From positions 1 through 64,000 of the forward strand of contig CAZIQL010000002.1 of assembly GCA_964541485.1 (NCBI GenBank): a DNA stretch of 64,000 bases, read 5' to 3'. This document shows positions 7,903 through 16,600 of this stretch, piece after piece. The translations under genes were made by a program, and so were the position numbers. The notes under the pieces were generated by a model. It was not told the DNA's origin and made no database searches. It was given only the letters and a program-made list of their open reading frames with translations. Every line of letters begins with the position of its first letter. Within the stretch, counting starts at the first letter, position 1. The DNA comes from SIG299 sp964541485 (GTDB lineage Bacteria; Bacillota; Clostridia; Lachnospirales; Lachnospiraceae).

Positions 7903-9636
7903 ATGAAGACGTTAAGAATGAAGACAATCATAGTGGCTGTGTTATTAGTGGTTTTAGCCGTGGGATTGGTGGGATGTAATAAATCACAATCATTTGATGC
8001 GGCTACTTTAGTTGCCGGTTTTGAAGACAAAGTGGATACTACAGTAAAATTAACTTATGTTACAAATTATAAGGTTGATGTGGTTCGTCCTGGTGCAGAT
8101 GCATCCGGTATGGACAGCTTCAAGCGAGATGTTGTTGCAACTGCGGTCGTTGAGATGGATTTGGGTACTGATTTATATATCAAGGTAACGAAAACCCGTC
8201 AGGACAAATTAACGGAAGATGTTGCGGTTAAGACAGAAGAAATCTTATACCAAAAAGATGGTAAGTATTTTTATCAGACAAGTTCTTCGGAAGCTGTAGA
8301 AGTAAGTGATGCCGCTGCTCAGTTAGCTGCTATTTTTGAAGAAGCTACCTATGAGCAGATCGGTGGTTTAACTTTAGATGCATTATTATATAATGCATTG
8401 GATAAGGAATATGAATTAAAGGTAGTTGGTTTATCTGAAACATTCATGGCAGAGGATTTAGTAGATCCTACATATTCTGAAGGAGAGAACGGCGGATTAA
8501 AGGTTAATTACAAACCGGAATACGTTGGTTACAGAACAGACGGTGGTTGGTCTGACTTTAGTAATGCCGATGCCGGTTATGCAGCTGACGTTGAAATCGT
8601 TACAAATGAGAAAGGTTTCGTAACAAGCATGAAAGAAACCTACAACAGTGCAAGCTTGGTATTTAACATTATGTCGAATCCTCCAACTGTAACTATCACC
8701 GGTGAAAGAAGCTTTACTGCAACTTATGGTGAGGCAATTTCCAAAGTGGAAGCTGTAGATTTTGCTCCTTCCAAAGCGGTATATGAAGAGGCTACAGGCG
8801 GTACCTTTGTTGTTATGACTTGTGCAATGGGCGATTTTGGAAATATGGCTCAGGTTGCAAATGGCGGTGCTTTAGAAGTTGGTAAAATCATTTGTGTGAA
8901 GCCTGCTGCAAACGAAGGCTATGAAGTAGTTAAGGTGATTGTTAACGGATCCGAAACTCCTATGACGGATCCTTCAGTGGCTGGCGGTTTCTACTGCTTT
9001 GCAGTTGCTCCCGGAAATAACACAATTGAAGTATTATTCAAGGAAACTGACCCAACTGCAGGTGTTGTAACAGTTACGAATAACACGGCATATACCTATG
9101 AGTTACAGAGCTTTACCTATGCCGGTGCACCTTCTGATTACAAGGTAATTACCGATGGTATCATTGAACCGGGTGCAGCTATCTTCGGTGCAATTGTTAT
9201 TGACAGCACAAAGGAAGTTGTTGTAACTGTAAATGGTGTTGAAACTTCTGTCAACATTCCTGCCGGTACGACTACGTTCTATTGCTTCTCTGTGAAACAG
9301 GGCGGAAAATATGAAGTTGTTATTTCGGAAAAAGGAGCAGCTCCTGTGAGCGGTAATGGTATCGTAACTGTTACAAACAATACTTCATATGAATATCAGT
9401 TACAGAGCTTTACCTATGCCGGTGCACCTACTGATTATAAGGTAATCGAAAATGGTGAGATTGAACCGGGTGCAGCTATCTTTGGTGCAATTGTTATTTC
9501 GGCTGAAACTCCTGCAACGGTAGTTGTAAATGGTGTTGAAACTTCTGTTAACATTCCTGCGAATGGTGTTGTTTTCTATTGTTTCGCAGTGAAAGAAGCC
9601 GGCGAATTTAAGGTAGAAATTAATCCTGCCCAGTAA
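7903..9636 (+). CDS. Lipoprotein with two C-terminal tandem domains
   Basis: 577 residues with lipobox LVGC (Cys25). Residues about 30-250 may be a lipoprotein domain rich in beta structure. A middle domain (about 265-385) resembles surface beta repeats. Two near-identical domains of about 95 residues follow (DNA 9061-9342 and 9358-9633), each starting VTVTNNT.Y.Y.LQSFTYAGAP and containing NGVETSVNIPA. RBS AAGGAGA lies 15 nt after the esterase gene, so it is the last gene of the operon, ending at a terminator. Function unknown; a wall-facing binding protein is a reasonable guess. Confidence 0.75.
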   Translation: MKTLRMKTIIVAVLLVVLAVGLVGCNKSQSFDAATLVAGFEDKVDTTVKLTYVTNYKVDVVRPGADASGMDSFKRDVVATAVVEMDLGTDLYIKVTKTRQDKLTEDVAVKTEEILYQKDGKYFYQTSSSEAVEVSDAAAQLAAIFEEATYEQIGGLTLDALLYNALDKEYELKVVGLSETFMAEDLVDPTYSEGENGGLKVNYKPEYVGYRTDGGWSDFSNADAGYAADVEIVTNEKGFVTSMKETYNSASLVFNIMSNPPTVTITGERSFTATYGEAISKVEAVDFAPSKAVYEEATGGTFVVMTCAMGDFGNMAQVANGGALEVGKIICVKPAANEGYEVVKVIVNGSETPMTDPSVAGGFYCFAVAPGNNTIEVLFKETDPTAGVVTVTNNTAYTYELQSFTYAGAPSDYKVITDGIIEPGAAIFGAIVIDSTKEVVVTVNGVETSVNIPAGTTTFYCFSVKQGGKYEVVISEKGAAPVSGNGIVTVTNNTSYEYQLQSFTYAGAPTDYKVIENGEIEPGAAIFGAIVISAETPATVVVNGVETSVNIPANGVVFYCFAVKEAGEFKVEINPAQ

Positions 9637-9718
9637 TGGTGTTTAGTCGGCTGATAGAAAGAGAAAAACGTCAAAGTTAGATAGTTCATCCTATTCACCT
9701 ATTAAGCCCAAATAAGAG

Positions 9719-9762
9719 CGCAGAATTGGTACAATTATTTGTGTCAATTCTGCGTATTTTAT
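9719..9762 (+). terminator. Terminator of the coiled-coil ABC operon
   Basis: A perfect 10-bp stem CGCAGAATTG/CAATTCTGCG (9719-9728 with 9745-9754) is followed by the T-rich run TATTTTATTTCTTTT. Confidence 0.85.
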
Positions 9763-9818
9763 TTCTTTTGATGTAAACGTTTTAATGGAGGAGTTATCCC
9801 ATGGATCAGGTTACTTTA

Positions 9819-9851
9819 GTTTCGTTTTAGTTTAGAATTATAAGATATATT
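9819..9851 (+). promoter_or_regulatory. Promoter with regulon motif, copy 1 (two-component operon)
   Basis: GTTTCGTTTTAGTTTAGA (9819-9836) is followed at fixed distance by the -10-like TATATT (9846-9851). Copies 2 and 3 precede ftsH and the dehydratase activase. The GTTT units recur every 5-6 bases and cover the -35 region, the usual place for an OmpR-family activator. A 9-codon frame MDQVTLVSF (9801-9830, SD GGAGGAG at 9787) ends inside the motif. Confidence 0.55.
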
Positions 9852-9870
9852 CAGGCAGAGGTGAAAAATT

Positions 9871-10545
9871 ATGTTTAGAATTTTAGTGGTTGATGATGAT
9901 AAAAATACACGTCGTTTATTCCAGGCAGTTTTGGAAAATGAAGGCTACCAGGTAGTTACAGCAGAAAATGGAGAGAATGCGCTGGAAGTAATGGACCGGG
10001 AATACATTGATCTTGTGGTGCTGGATATCATGATGCCTAAAATGGATGGTTATGAGTTTACAAAAACACTACGGGAAACAAATCATAATCTGCCGATTCT
10101 GATGGTGTCTGCAAAACAGTTACCGGCAGATAAAAAACAGGGATTTCTTGTAGGCACGGATGATTATATGACGAAGCCGATTGATGAAGAAGAAATGTTG
10201 CTTCGAATCAAGGCACTTTTGCGGAGGGCAAAGATTGCCAGCGAACGAAAAATTATAATGGGTGATGTGGTGTTAGACTATGATGCACTGACAGTAAGCA
10301 GGGAGGAAGAAGTGCAGGAGCTTCCGCAAAAAGAATTCCTGTTATTATATAAACTGTTATCTTATCCGGGAAAGATTTTTACAAGAATCCAGTTAATGGA
10401 TGAAATTTGGGGTGCAGAAAGCGATACGGGTTGGGAAACGGTGACAGTCCATATTGGAAGACTTCGTAAACGTTTTCAGGATTGGCCGGAGTTTGAGATA
10501 GAGTCGGTTCGAGGATTGGGATATAAGGCGGTAAAAAAAGTATGA
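9871..10545 (+). CDS. OmpR/PhoB-family response regulator
   Basis: 224 residues. The receiver domain has the acidic pocket DDD (8-10), phosphoacceptor Asp52 (LDIMMPKMDG) and conserved Lys (MTKPID). The C-terminal winged helix ends with VTVHIGRLRKRF and VRGLGYK, typical of PhoB-type DNA-binding domains. Its last bases overlap the sensor kinase start (ATGA). It likely binds the GTTTC-AGTTTAGA motif found upstream of itself, ftsH and the dehydratase activase; that is inference from repeated motif plus proximity. Confidence 0.93.
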   Translation: MFRILVVDDDKNTRRLFQAVLENEGYQVVTAENGENALEVMDREYIDLVVLDIMMPKMDGYEFTKTLRETNHNLPILMVSAKQLPADKKQGFLVGTDDYMTKPIDEEEMLLRIKALLRRAKIASERKIIMGDVVLDYDALTVSREEEVQELPQKEFLLLYKLLSYPGKIFTRIQLMDEIWGAESDTGWETVTVHIGRLRKRFQDWPEFEIESVRGLGYKAVKKV

Positions 10546-11609
10546 AAAAGAAAGAAAAAAAACATCGTTTTTCATTGTCAATTTTATATTCGGGATTTAT
10601 TATTTGTGTCCAGCTGACTGCACTTTTTCTGGGAAGTTTTTTACTATATGTTTTAATGCGGTTGGGTATTCTTAAGGAGATAGGAATACCTAGTGAAAAC
10701 GGTGTTTTATGGTTGGTATTTATGCTTGTAATCAATATGGTTGTCGGTGTGATTGTGGCAGCACTTACAAGTAAAATTCCGCTACGACCAATCAATCGCA
10801 TCATAAATCAGTTAAATACGCTGGCATCCGGTAATTTTAAGACACGACTGGAGTTTGGAAAGACGCTGAAAAATCATCCTACCTTTGTTGAACTGACCAA
10901 TAGCTTTAACACGATGGCGCAGGAACTGGAAAATACCGAGGTGTTGCGCAGTGATTTTATCAATAATTTTTCGCATGAGTTTAAAACTCCGATTGTCTCG
11001 ATTGCCGGATTTGCTAAACTGTTAAGACGAGGCAATCTTTCTCAGGAACAGACGCAGGAGTATCTTGCAATTATTGAAGAGGAGTCCGTACATTTGGCAA
11101 CTATGGCAACCAATGTGTTGAATCTGACCAAAATAGAAAACCAGACAATTCTTTCAGATATTACGAGATTTAATTTGTCGGAGCAGATTCGCTCCTGTGT
11201 GCTTTTGCTGGAGGACAAATGGAGTCGTAAAAATTTATTGCTGGATTTAGATTTTGAGGAATATGAAATTTTAGGAAATGAAGAGTTGTTAAAGCATGTA
11301 TGGACCAATCTGCTTGATAACGCCATTAAGTTTTCTCCGCCGACAGGAGAAATTGTGTTAAGAATTACACAGAGGGAACAGGCAATATCGATTTCTGTCA
11401 CAAATTTCGGGAGTGAGATTCCGCTTGAAAAGCAAGACAGAATTTTCAATAAATTTTATCAGGCAGACGAGTCTCACGCATCAGCAGGCAATGGAATTGG
11501 ACTGGCAATCGTCAAACAGGTAGTCGTTTTGCATTCCGGTACAGTGACCGTAGAGAGTGCGGGTGGAAAAACAACATTTACGGTAACGCTGCCGCAGAAT
11601 AGTTTATAA
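10542..11609 (+). CDS. Sensor histidine kinase with a very short external loop
   Basis: 355 residues. Two membrane helices (about 12-40 and 55-76) are separated by only about 15 residues, then a HAMP-like linker, HisKA with His145 (NNFSHEFKTP), an N box (NLLDNAIKFSPP) and a G box (GNGIGLAIV). The lack of a real extracellular sensor domain places it with kinases that sense the membrane or a membrane partner. It pairs with the overlapping response regulator. The gene ends at a terminator that runs into the ftsH promoter. Confidence 0.93.
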   Translation: MKKKEKKHRFSLSILYSGFIICVQLTALFLGSFLLYVLMRLGILKEIGIPSENGVLWLVFMLVINMVVGVIVAALTSKIPLRPINRIINQLNTLASGNFKTRLEFGKTLKNHPTFVELTNSFNTMAQELENTEVLRSDFINNFSHEFKTPIVSIAGFAKLLRRGNLSQEQTQEYLAIIEEESVHLATMATNVLNLTKIENQTILSDITRFNLSEQIRSCVLLLEDKWSRKNLLLDLDFEEYEILGNEELLKHVWTNLLDNAIKFSPPTGEIVLRITQREQAISISVTNFGSEIPLEKQDRIFNKFYQADESHASAGNGIGLAIVKQVVVLHSGTVTVESAGGKTTFTVTLPQNSL

Positions 11610-11618
11610 TTTATTTAC

Positions 11619-11655
11619 AAACCGGAGTGAGAATTCTTCCGGTTTGTTTCTTTTC
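11619..11655 (+). terminator. Terminator of the two-component operon
   Basis: An 8-bp stem AAACCGGA/TCCGGTTT (11619-11626 with 11638-11645) leads into GTTTCTTTTC, which also belongs to the ftsH promoter motif. Confidence 0.75.
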
Positions 11656-11678
11656 AGTTTAGATTTTGTTGCAATAAT
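11646..11678 (+). promoter_or_regulatory. Promoter with regulon motif, copy 2 (ftsH)
   Basis: GTTTCTTTTCAGTTTAGA (11646-11663), then -10-like AATAAT (11673-11678), with the same spacing as copies 1 and 3. A leader of about 30 nt then carries RBS AAGGAGAG at 11701. Confidence 0.6.
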
Positions 11679-11716
11679 GCAGACAGATAAAAATTACACG
11701 AAGGAGAGATGTTTAT

Positions 11717-13549
11717 ATGAATGAAGTAAAACAGCCTAAAAAACCACTTGTTTTTTACTACGGGATTGTAATGGTACTCATGCTTCTTTTTAATTTTATG
11801 CTCGTGCCGTGGCTGTTGCAACGGCAGGTCAAAGAAGTAGACTACGGGACCTTTATGGAAATGGTTGACGCAAAGGAAATCGGAAGCGTACAGGTTCAGG
11901 ATAACCAGATTGTTTTTACGGATAAAGCGAATACTCAGGTATATAAAACAGGTTTAATGAATGATGCAAATTTAGTAGAGCGTCTTTATGCTTCGGGAGC
12001 AAAGTTTTCGCAGGAAATTATTGAAGAAACATCACCATTCCTGAGTTTCTTGCTGACATGGGTATTGCCGTTAGTTCTATTTATTGGATTTGGTCAATTG
12101 ATATCAAAGATAATGATGCATAGAGCAGGCGGAGCAAATTCCATGATGTTTAATATGGGAAAGTCCAATGTAAAGGTCTATGTGAAATCTTCGGATGGTA
12201 TTAAATTTGATGATGTAGAAGGTGTAGATGAAGCAGAAGAAAGTCTGCAGGAAATTGTAGATTACCTTCATAATCCGGATAAATATCAGGAAATCGGTGC
12301 ATCTATGCCAAGAGGCGTGCTGTTAGTAGGACCTCCGGGAACAGGTAAAACAATGCTTGCAAAAGCGGTAGCTGGCGAAGCGGATGTTCCGTTCTTCTCC
12401 ATATCCGGTTCCGAATTTGTGGAGATGTTTGTGGGTATGGGCGCCTCTAAGGTGCGTGATTTATTTAAACAAGCAAAGGAAAAGGCGCCTTGTATTATCT
12501 TCATTGATGAAATTGATGCCATTGGTAAGAAACGTGACGGACACGGCGGTGGAAATGACGAGCGTGAACAGACGTTGAATCAGTTATTGACAGAAATGGA
12601 TGGTTTTGAAGGTAATTCGGGTGTGATTATTCTGGCTGCTTCCAACAGACCGGAATCTCTTGACCCGGCTCTGACCCGTCCGGGCAGATTTGACCGACGC
12701 GTGCCTGTGGAATTGCCGGATTTAAAAGGACGTGAAGCAATTCTGAAAGTCCATGCAAAGAAAATTAAAGTGGCAGATGATGTGGATTTCCAACAGGTGG
12801 CCCGTATGGCATCCGGTGCATCCGGTGCAGAACTTTCTAATATTGTCAACGAAGCAGCACTCCGGGCTGTTCGTGCCGGAAGAAAGTTTGCAACACAGGA
12901 AGATTTGGAAGAAAGCATTGAAGTAGTAATTGCAGGCTATCAGAAGAAGAATGCAATACTTACCGATAAGGAAAAATGGACCGTGGCTTATCATGAAATC
13001 GGTCATGCCCTGGTTGCAGCAAAGCAGACCAATTCAGCACCGGTGCAGAAGATTACGATTATTCCTCGAACGTCAGGTGCTCTTGGGTACACAATGCAGG
13101 TGGAACAGGATAACCACTATTTGATGACAAAAGAGGAAATTGAAAATAAAATTGCTACCTATACCGGTGGGCGTGCTGCAGAAGAGGTGGTTTTCGATAC
13201 AATTTCTACAGGAGCATCTAATGATATTGAACAGGCAACAAAACTGGCTCGTGCTATGATTACCAGATATGGAATGAGTAAGGATTTTGATATGGTGGCT
13301 TTTGAGACAGTGACGAATCAATACTTAGGTGGGGATACTTCTTTAGCTTGTTCGGCAGAAATACAGGCAGAGGTTGACCGTCAGGTTGTCGAGGTTGTAA
13401 AGACACAGCACGAAAAGGCAAGAAGGATATTGGCAGAGAATCGTGAAAAATTAGGGGAACTTTCCAAGTATTTATATGAGAAGGAGACCATTACCGGTGA
13501 AGAGTTTATGGAAATCTTAAACTCTGAGAAGAATGAGAAAATCCAATAA
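11717..13549 (+). CDS. ftsH: ATP-dependent zinc metalloprotease FtsH
   Basis: 610 residues, membrane-anchored AAA+ protease that removes damaged membrane and short-lived proteins. Two N-terminal membrane helices (about 11-33 and 109-130) flank a small external domain. Walker A is GPPGTGKT (205-212), the pore loop is MFVGMGA, Walker B is IIFIDEIDAIG, and the second region of homology includes RPGRFDRR. The zinc site is HEIGH (426-430). It is slightly shorter than E. coli FtsH at the C-terminus. It has its own promoter and terminator, and the motif it shares with the kinase operon suggests stress control. Confidence 0.97.
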   Translation: MNEVKQPKKPLVFYYGIVMVLMLLFNFMLVPWLLQRQVKEVDYGTFMEMVDAKEIGSVQVQDNQIVFTDKANTQVYKTGLMNDANLVERLYASGAKFSQEIIEETSPFLSFLLTWVLPLVLFIGFGQLISKIMMHRAGGANSMMFNMGKSNVKVYVKSSDGIKFDDVEGVDEAEESLQEIVDYLHNPDKYQEIGASMPRGVLLVGPPGTGKTMLAKAVAGEADVPFFSISGSEFVEMFVGMGASKVRDLFKQAKEKAPCIIFIDEIDAIGKKRDGHGGGNDEREQTLNQLLTEMDGFEGNSGVIILAASNRPESLDPALTRPGRFDRRVPVELPDLKGREAILKVHAKKIKVADDVDFQQVARMASGASGAELSNIVNEAALRAVRAGRKFATQEDLEESIEVVIAGYQKKNAILTDKEKWTVAYHEIGHALVAAKQTNSAPVQKITIIPRTSGALGYTMQVEQDNHYLMTKEEIENKIATYTGGRAAEEVVFDTISTGASNDIEQATKLARAMITRYGMSKDFDMVAFETVTNQYLGGDTSLACSAEIQAEVDRQVVEVVKTQHEKARRILAENREKLGELSKYLYEKETITGEEFMEILNSEKNEKIQ

Positions 13550-13560
13550 TATAATATGGC

Positions 13561-13600
13561 GCGAACCAGATATTTTGAGGATATCTGGTTCGTTTCGTTT
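13561..13600 (+). terminator. Terminator of ftsH
   Basis: A 12-bp stem CGAACCAGATAT/ATATCTGGTTCG with loop TTTGAGG, running into GTTTCGTTTC. As at 11619-11655, the tail is part of the next promoter motif. Confidence 0.8.
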
Positions 13601-13624
13601 CAGTTTAGAAATTTTTTGTATGAT
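13592..13624 (+). promoter_or_regulatory. Promoter with regulon motif, copy 3 (dehydratase activase)
   Basis: GTTTCGTTTCAGTTTAGA (13592-13609) and the -10 hexamer TATGAT (13619-13624) align base for base with copies 1 and 2. Start of transcription near 13631 leaves a leader of about 48 nt. Confidence 0.6.
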
Positions 13625-13678
13625 TCCTCTACGACAGTGAGTGTTGCTAAGAAGTGTTTGTTTACGGAGGAAAGGAAA

Positions 13679-16600
13679 ATGAAGGAATACCGAGCAGGAA
13701 TAGATATTGGTTCAACAACGGTGAAATTGGTCATTTTGAACGATGAGGACCGGATTCTTTATGGTGAATATAAAAGACATAGTGCCCATATACAAGAGAC
13801 ATTAGCGGAACTGTTGCAGGAAGCATATCATTTGCTGGGAAACTGTAAACTGAAAGTGAAAATGACCGGTTCCGGTTCCATGAATTTGGGAAAAGCACTT
13901 GGGATAGAATTTGTACAAGAGGTATCTGCAGTGGCAACTGCCTTACAGAAGGTGGCGCCACAAACGGACGTGGCAATTGAACTTGGCGGAGAAGATGCAA
14001 AAATCATTTATTTTAAGGGCGGTTTGGAAGAAAGAATGAATGGTGTGTGTGCCGGCGGTACAGGCTCCTTTATTGACCAGATGGCCGCTCTTTTGCAAAC
14101 AGATGCCAAAGGGCTAAACGAAGAAGCGGCCAATTATAAGCAGTTATATTCCATTGCTGCAAGATGTGGTGTTTTTGCAAAAACAGATATACAGCCGTTA
14201 ATTAACGAAGGCGCAAGCAAAGCAGATTTAGCAGCTTCTATTTTTCAGGCAGTAGTAAATCAGACAATTTCCGGACTCGCTTGCGGAAAACCAATCCGGG
14301 GGTGTGTTGCTTTTTTAGGCGGCCCGTTGCACTTTTTACCTGAATTAAAAAAAGCATTTGTTCGTACATTAAATCTTACGCCGGAACAGGTGGTAGACCC
14401 GGATCAATCGCATCTGTTTGCGGCGATGGGGGTTGCACTGGAAGCAAGTGAAGGAAATGCAATGGGAATTTCTGATTTGACAGAGGCATTAGAGCAGGGC
14501 GTTTCTATGCAATTTGAAATTAAGAGGCTGGAGCCTTTGTTTGCAGAAGAAACGGAGTATCAGGAATTCTGCAAAAGACACAGTCAGGCGGTGGTAGGGA
14601 AAGCGAGTTTGGATTCCTACCGTGGGAATTGCTTTTTGGGCATTGATGCAGGCTCAACAACAACTAAAATGGCTTTAATCGGCGAAAAAGGAGAATTGTT
14701 GTATTCTTATTATGCCGGAAATCAGGGGAATCCGATACAGTCTGCAATCGATGGATTAAAACAGTTAAAGGAACAATTGCCGGACGGGACTAGAATAGTT
14801 CGTGCCTGTTCTACCGGATATGGAGAAAATTTGCTAAAAAACGCCTTTTCGCTTGATGAAGGCGAGGTGGAGACAATCGCACACTGTGAAGCGGCATCCT
14901 TCTTTGATGAGAATGTAGATTGCGTGTTAGATATCGGCGGACAGGATATGAAGTGTATTCGTCTGAAGGATGGTGTGGTAGAAAATATTATGCTGAATGA
15001 GGCGTGTTCTTCCGGATGCGGGTCCTTTATCGAAAACTTTGCATCCTCTCTCGGATATACGGCAGAGGCGTTTGCTACAGAAGCTCTATATGCAGAAAAT
15101 CCGGTAGATTTGGGAACACGTTGCACGGTATTTATGAACTCCAATGTAAAGCAGGCGCAAAAAGAAGGGGCATCGGTTGCGGATATTTCGGCAGGATTGG
15201 CATATTCGGTGATAAAGAATGCGCTATTTAAGGTAATTAAGTTAGGTAGTGCAAAAGAACTGGGAAATCATGTCGTGGTACAGGGCGGAACCTTTTACAA
15301 TCATGCGGTGCTTCGTGCGTTTGAAAAAATTTCGGGTATCCATGCCGTATGTCCGGATATCTCCGGTATTATGGGAGCTTTTGGTGCAGCGTTACTTGCC
15401 AGAAAAAATTATCAGGGTCAGGAAACAGCCATGCTTTCACTGGAAGAAATAATTCGGCTGGAATATACCTCATCAACCGTAAGATGTCAGGGGTGTGAGA
15501 ATCATTGTATGCTCACAATAAATACGTTCTCCGGAAACCGAAAGCATATTACAGGAAACCGGTGTGAAAAAGCATTTGGAGAGAGTGGAAGTGAAAAAGC
15601 ACCAAATATGATGGAATACAAGCAGAAAAAGATATTTGCTTATGAACCGTTGGAAGAAAAGGATGCCATACGAGGAAGTATCGGAATACCGAGGGTTCTT
15701 AATATTTATGAAAATTATCCATTCTGGGCAACTTTTTGGAAACAGCTTGGTTTTCGTGTAATTATTTCACCGTTTTCCGACAGAAAAGTGTATGAAATGG
15801 GAATGGAGTCTATTCCGTCAGAGTCAGAATGTTATCCGGCAAAATTGGCACACGGACATGTGGAATGGTTAATAAAGAATGGTGTGCAGACGATTTTCCA
15901 CCCTTGTGTTTTCTATGAAAGACAGGAGACGAAAGGAGCGCAAAATCATTATAACTGTCCAATAGTAGTGTCTTATCCGGAAAATTTAAAAAATAATGTG
16001 GAGGCCGTTGCGGATGGAAAAGTGAAGTATGTTCGTCCTTTCCTGGCGTTCACCAGTGAAAAAACAGTGGCAGACAGAATGGTGCGGATATGTGGAGAGG
16101 AATGGCAGATACCGGAGCAAGAGGTACGACATGCCGTTAACACTGCATGGAAAGAGCAACGGAAGGTAAAAGAAGAGATTCGTTTAGAGGGTAGGCGGGT
16201 TCTTGACGAAATGCATAGAAATCATGGCAGAGGGATTGTACTTGCAGGCCGTCCGTATCATATTGATCCGGAAATCAATCATGGCATTCCGGAAATGATT
16301 ACTTCTTATGGCCTTACTGTTCTGACAGAAGATAGTTTACCGGTAGATTTTGAACCGGAACGGCCGTTACGCGTTACGGATCAATGGGTGTATCATTCCC
16401 GTTTGTATACAGCAGCGGAATTCGTCTGTAAAGATGAGGATTTGGAACTGGTTCAGTTAAATTCCTTTGGATGCGGTTTGGACGCAGTAACTACGGACCA
16501 AGTCTGTGAGATTCTTGAAAACAGTAATAAGTTGTATACGGTATTGAAGATAGACGAGGTTAATAATTTGGGTGCTGCAAGAATCCGGATACGCAGTTTA

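Noticed and set aside
9061..9636. CRISPR-like array at the lipoprotein repeats
   Set aside because: The repeats are about 290 bp, in frame and coding, with no spacers.
13556..13678. Longer start of the dehydratase activase at 13556
   Set aside because: It covers the ftsH terminator and promoter motif and has no ribosome site; ATG 13679 does.
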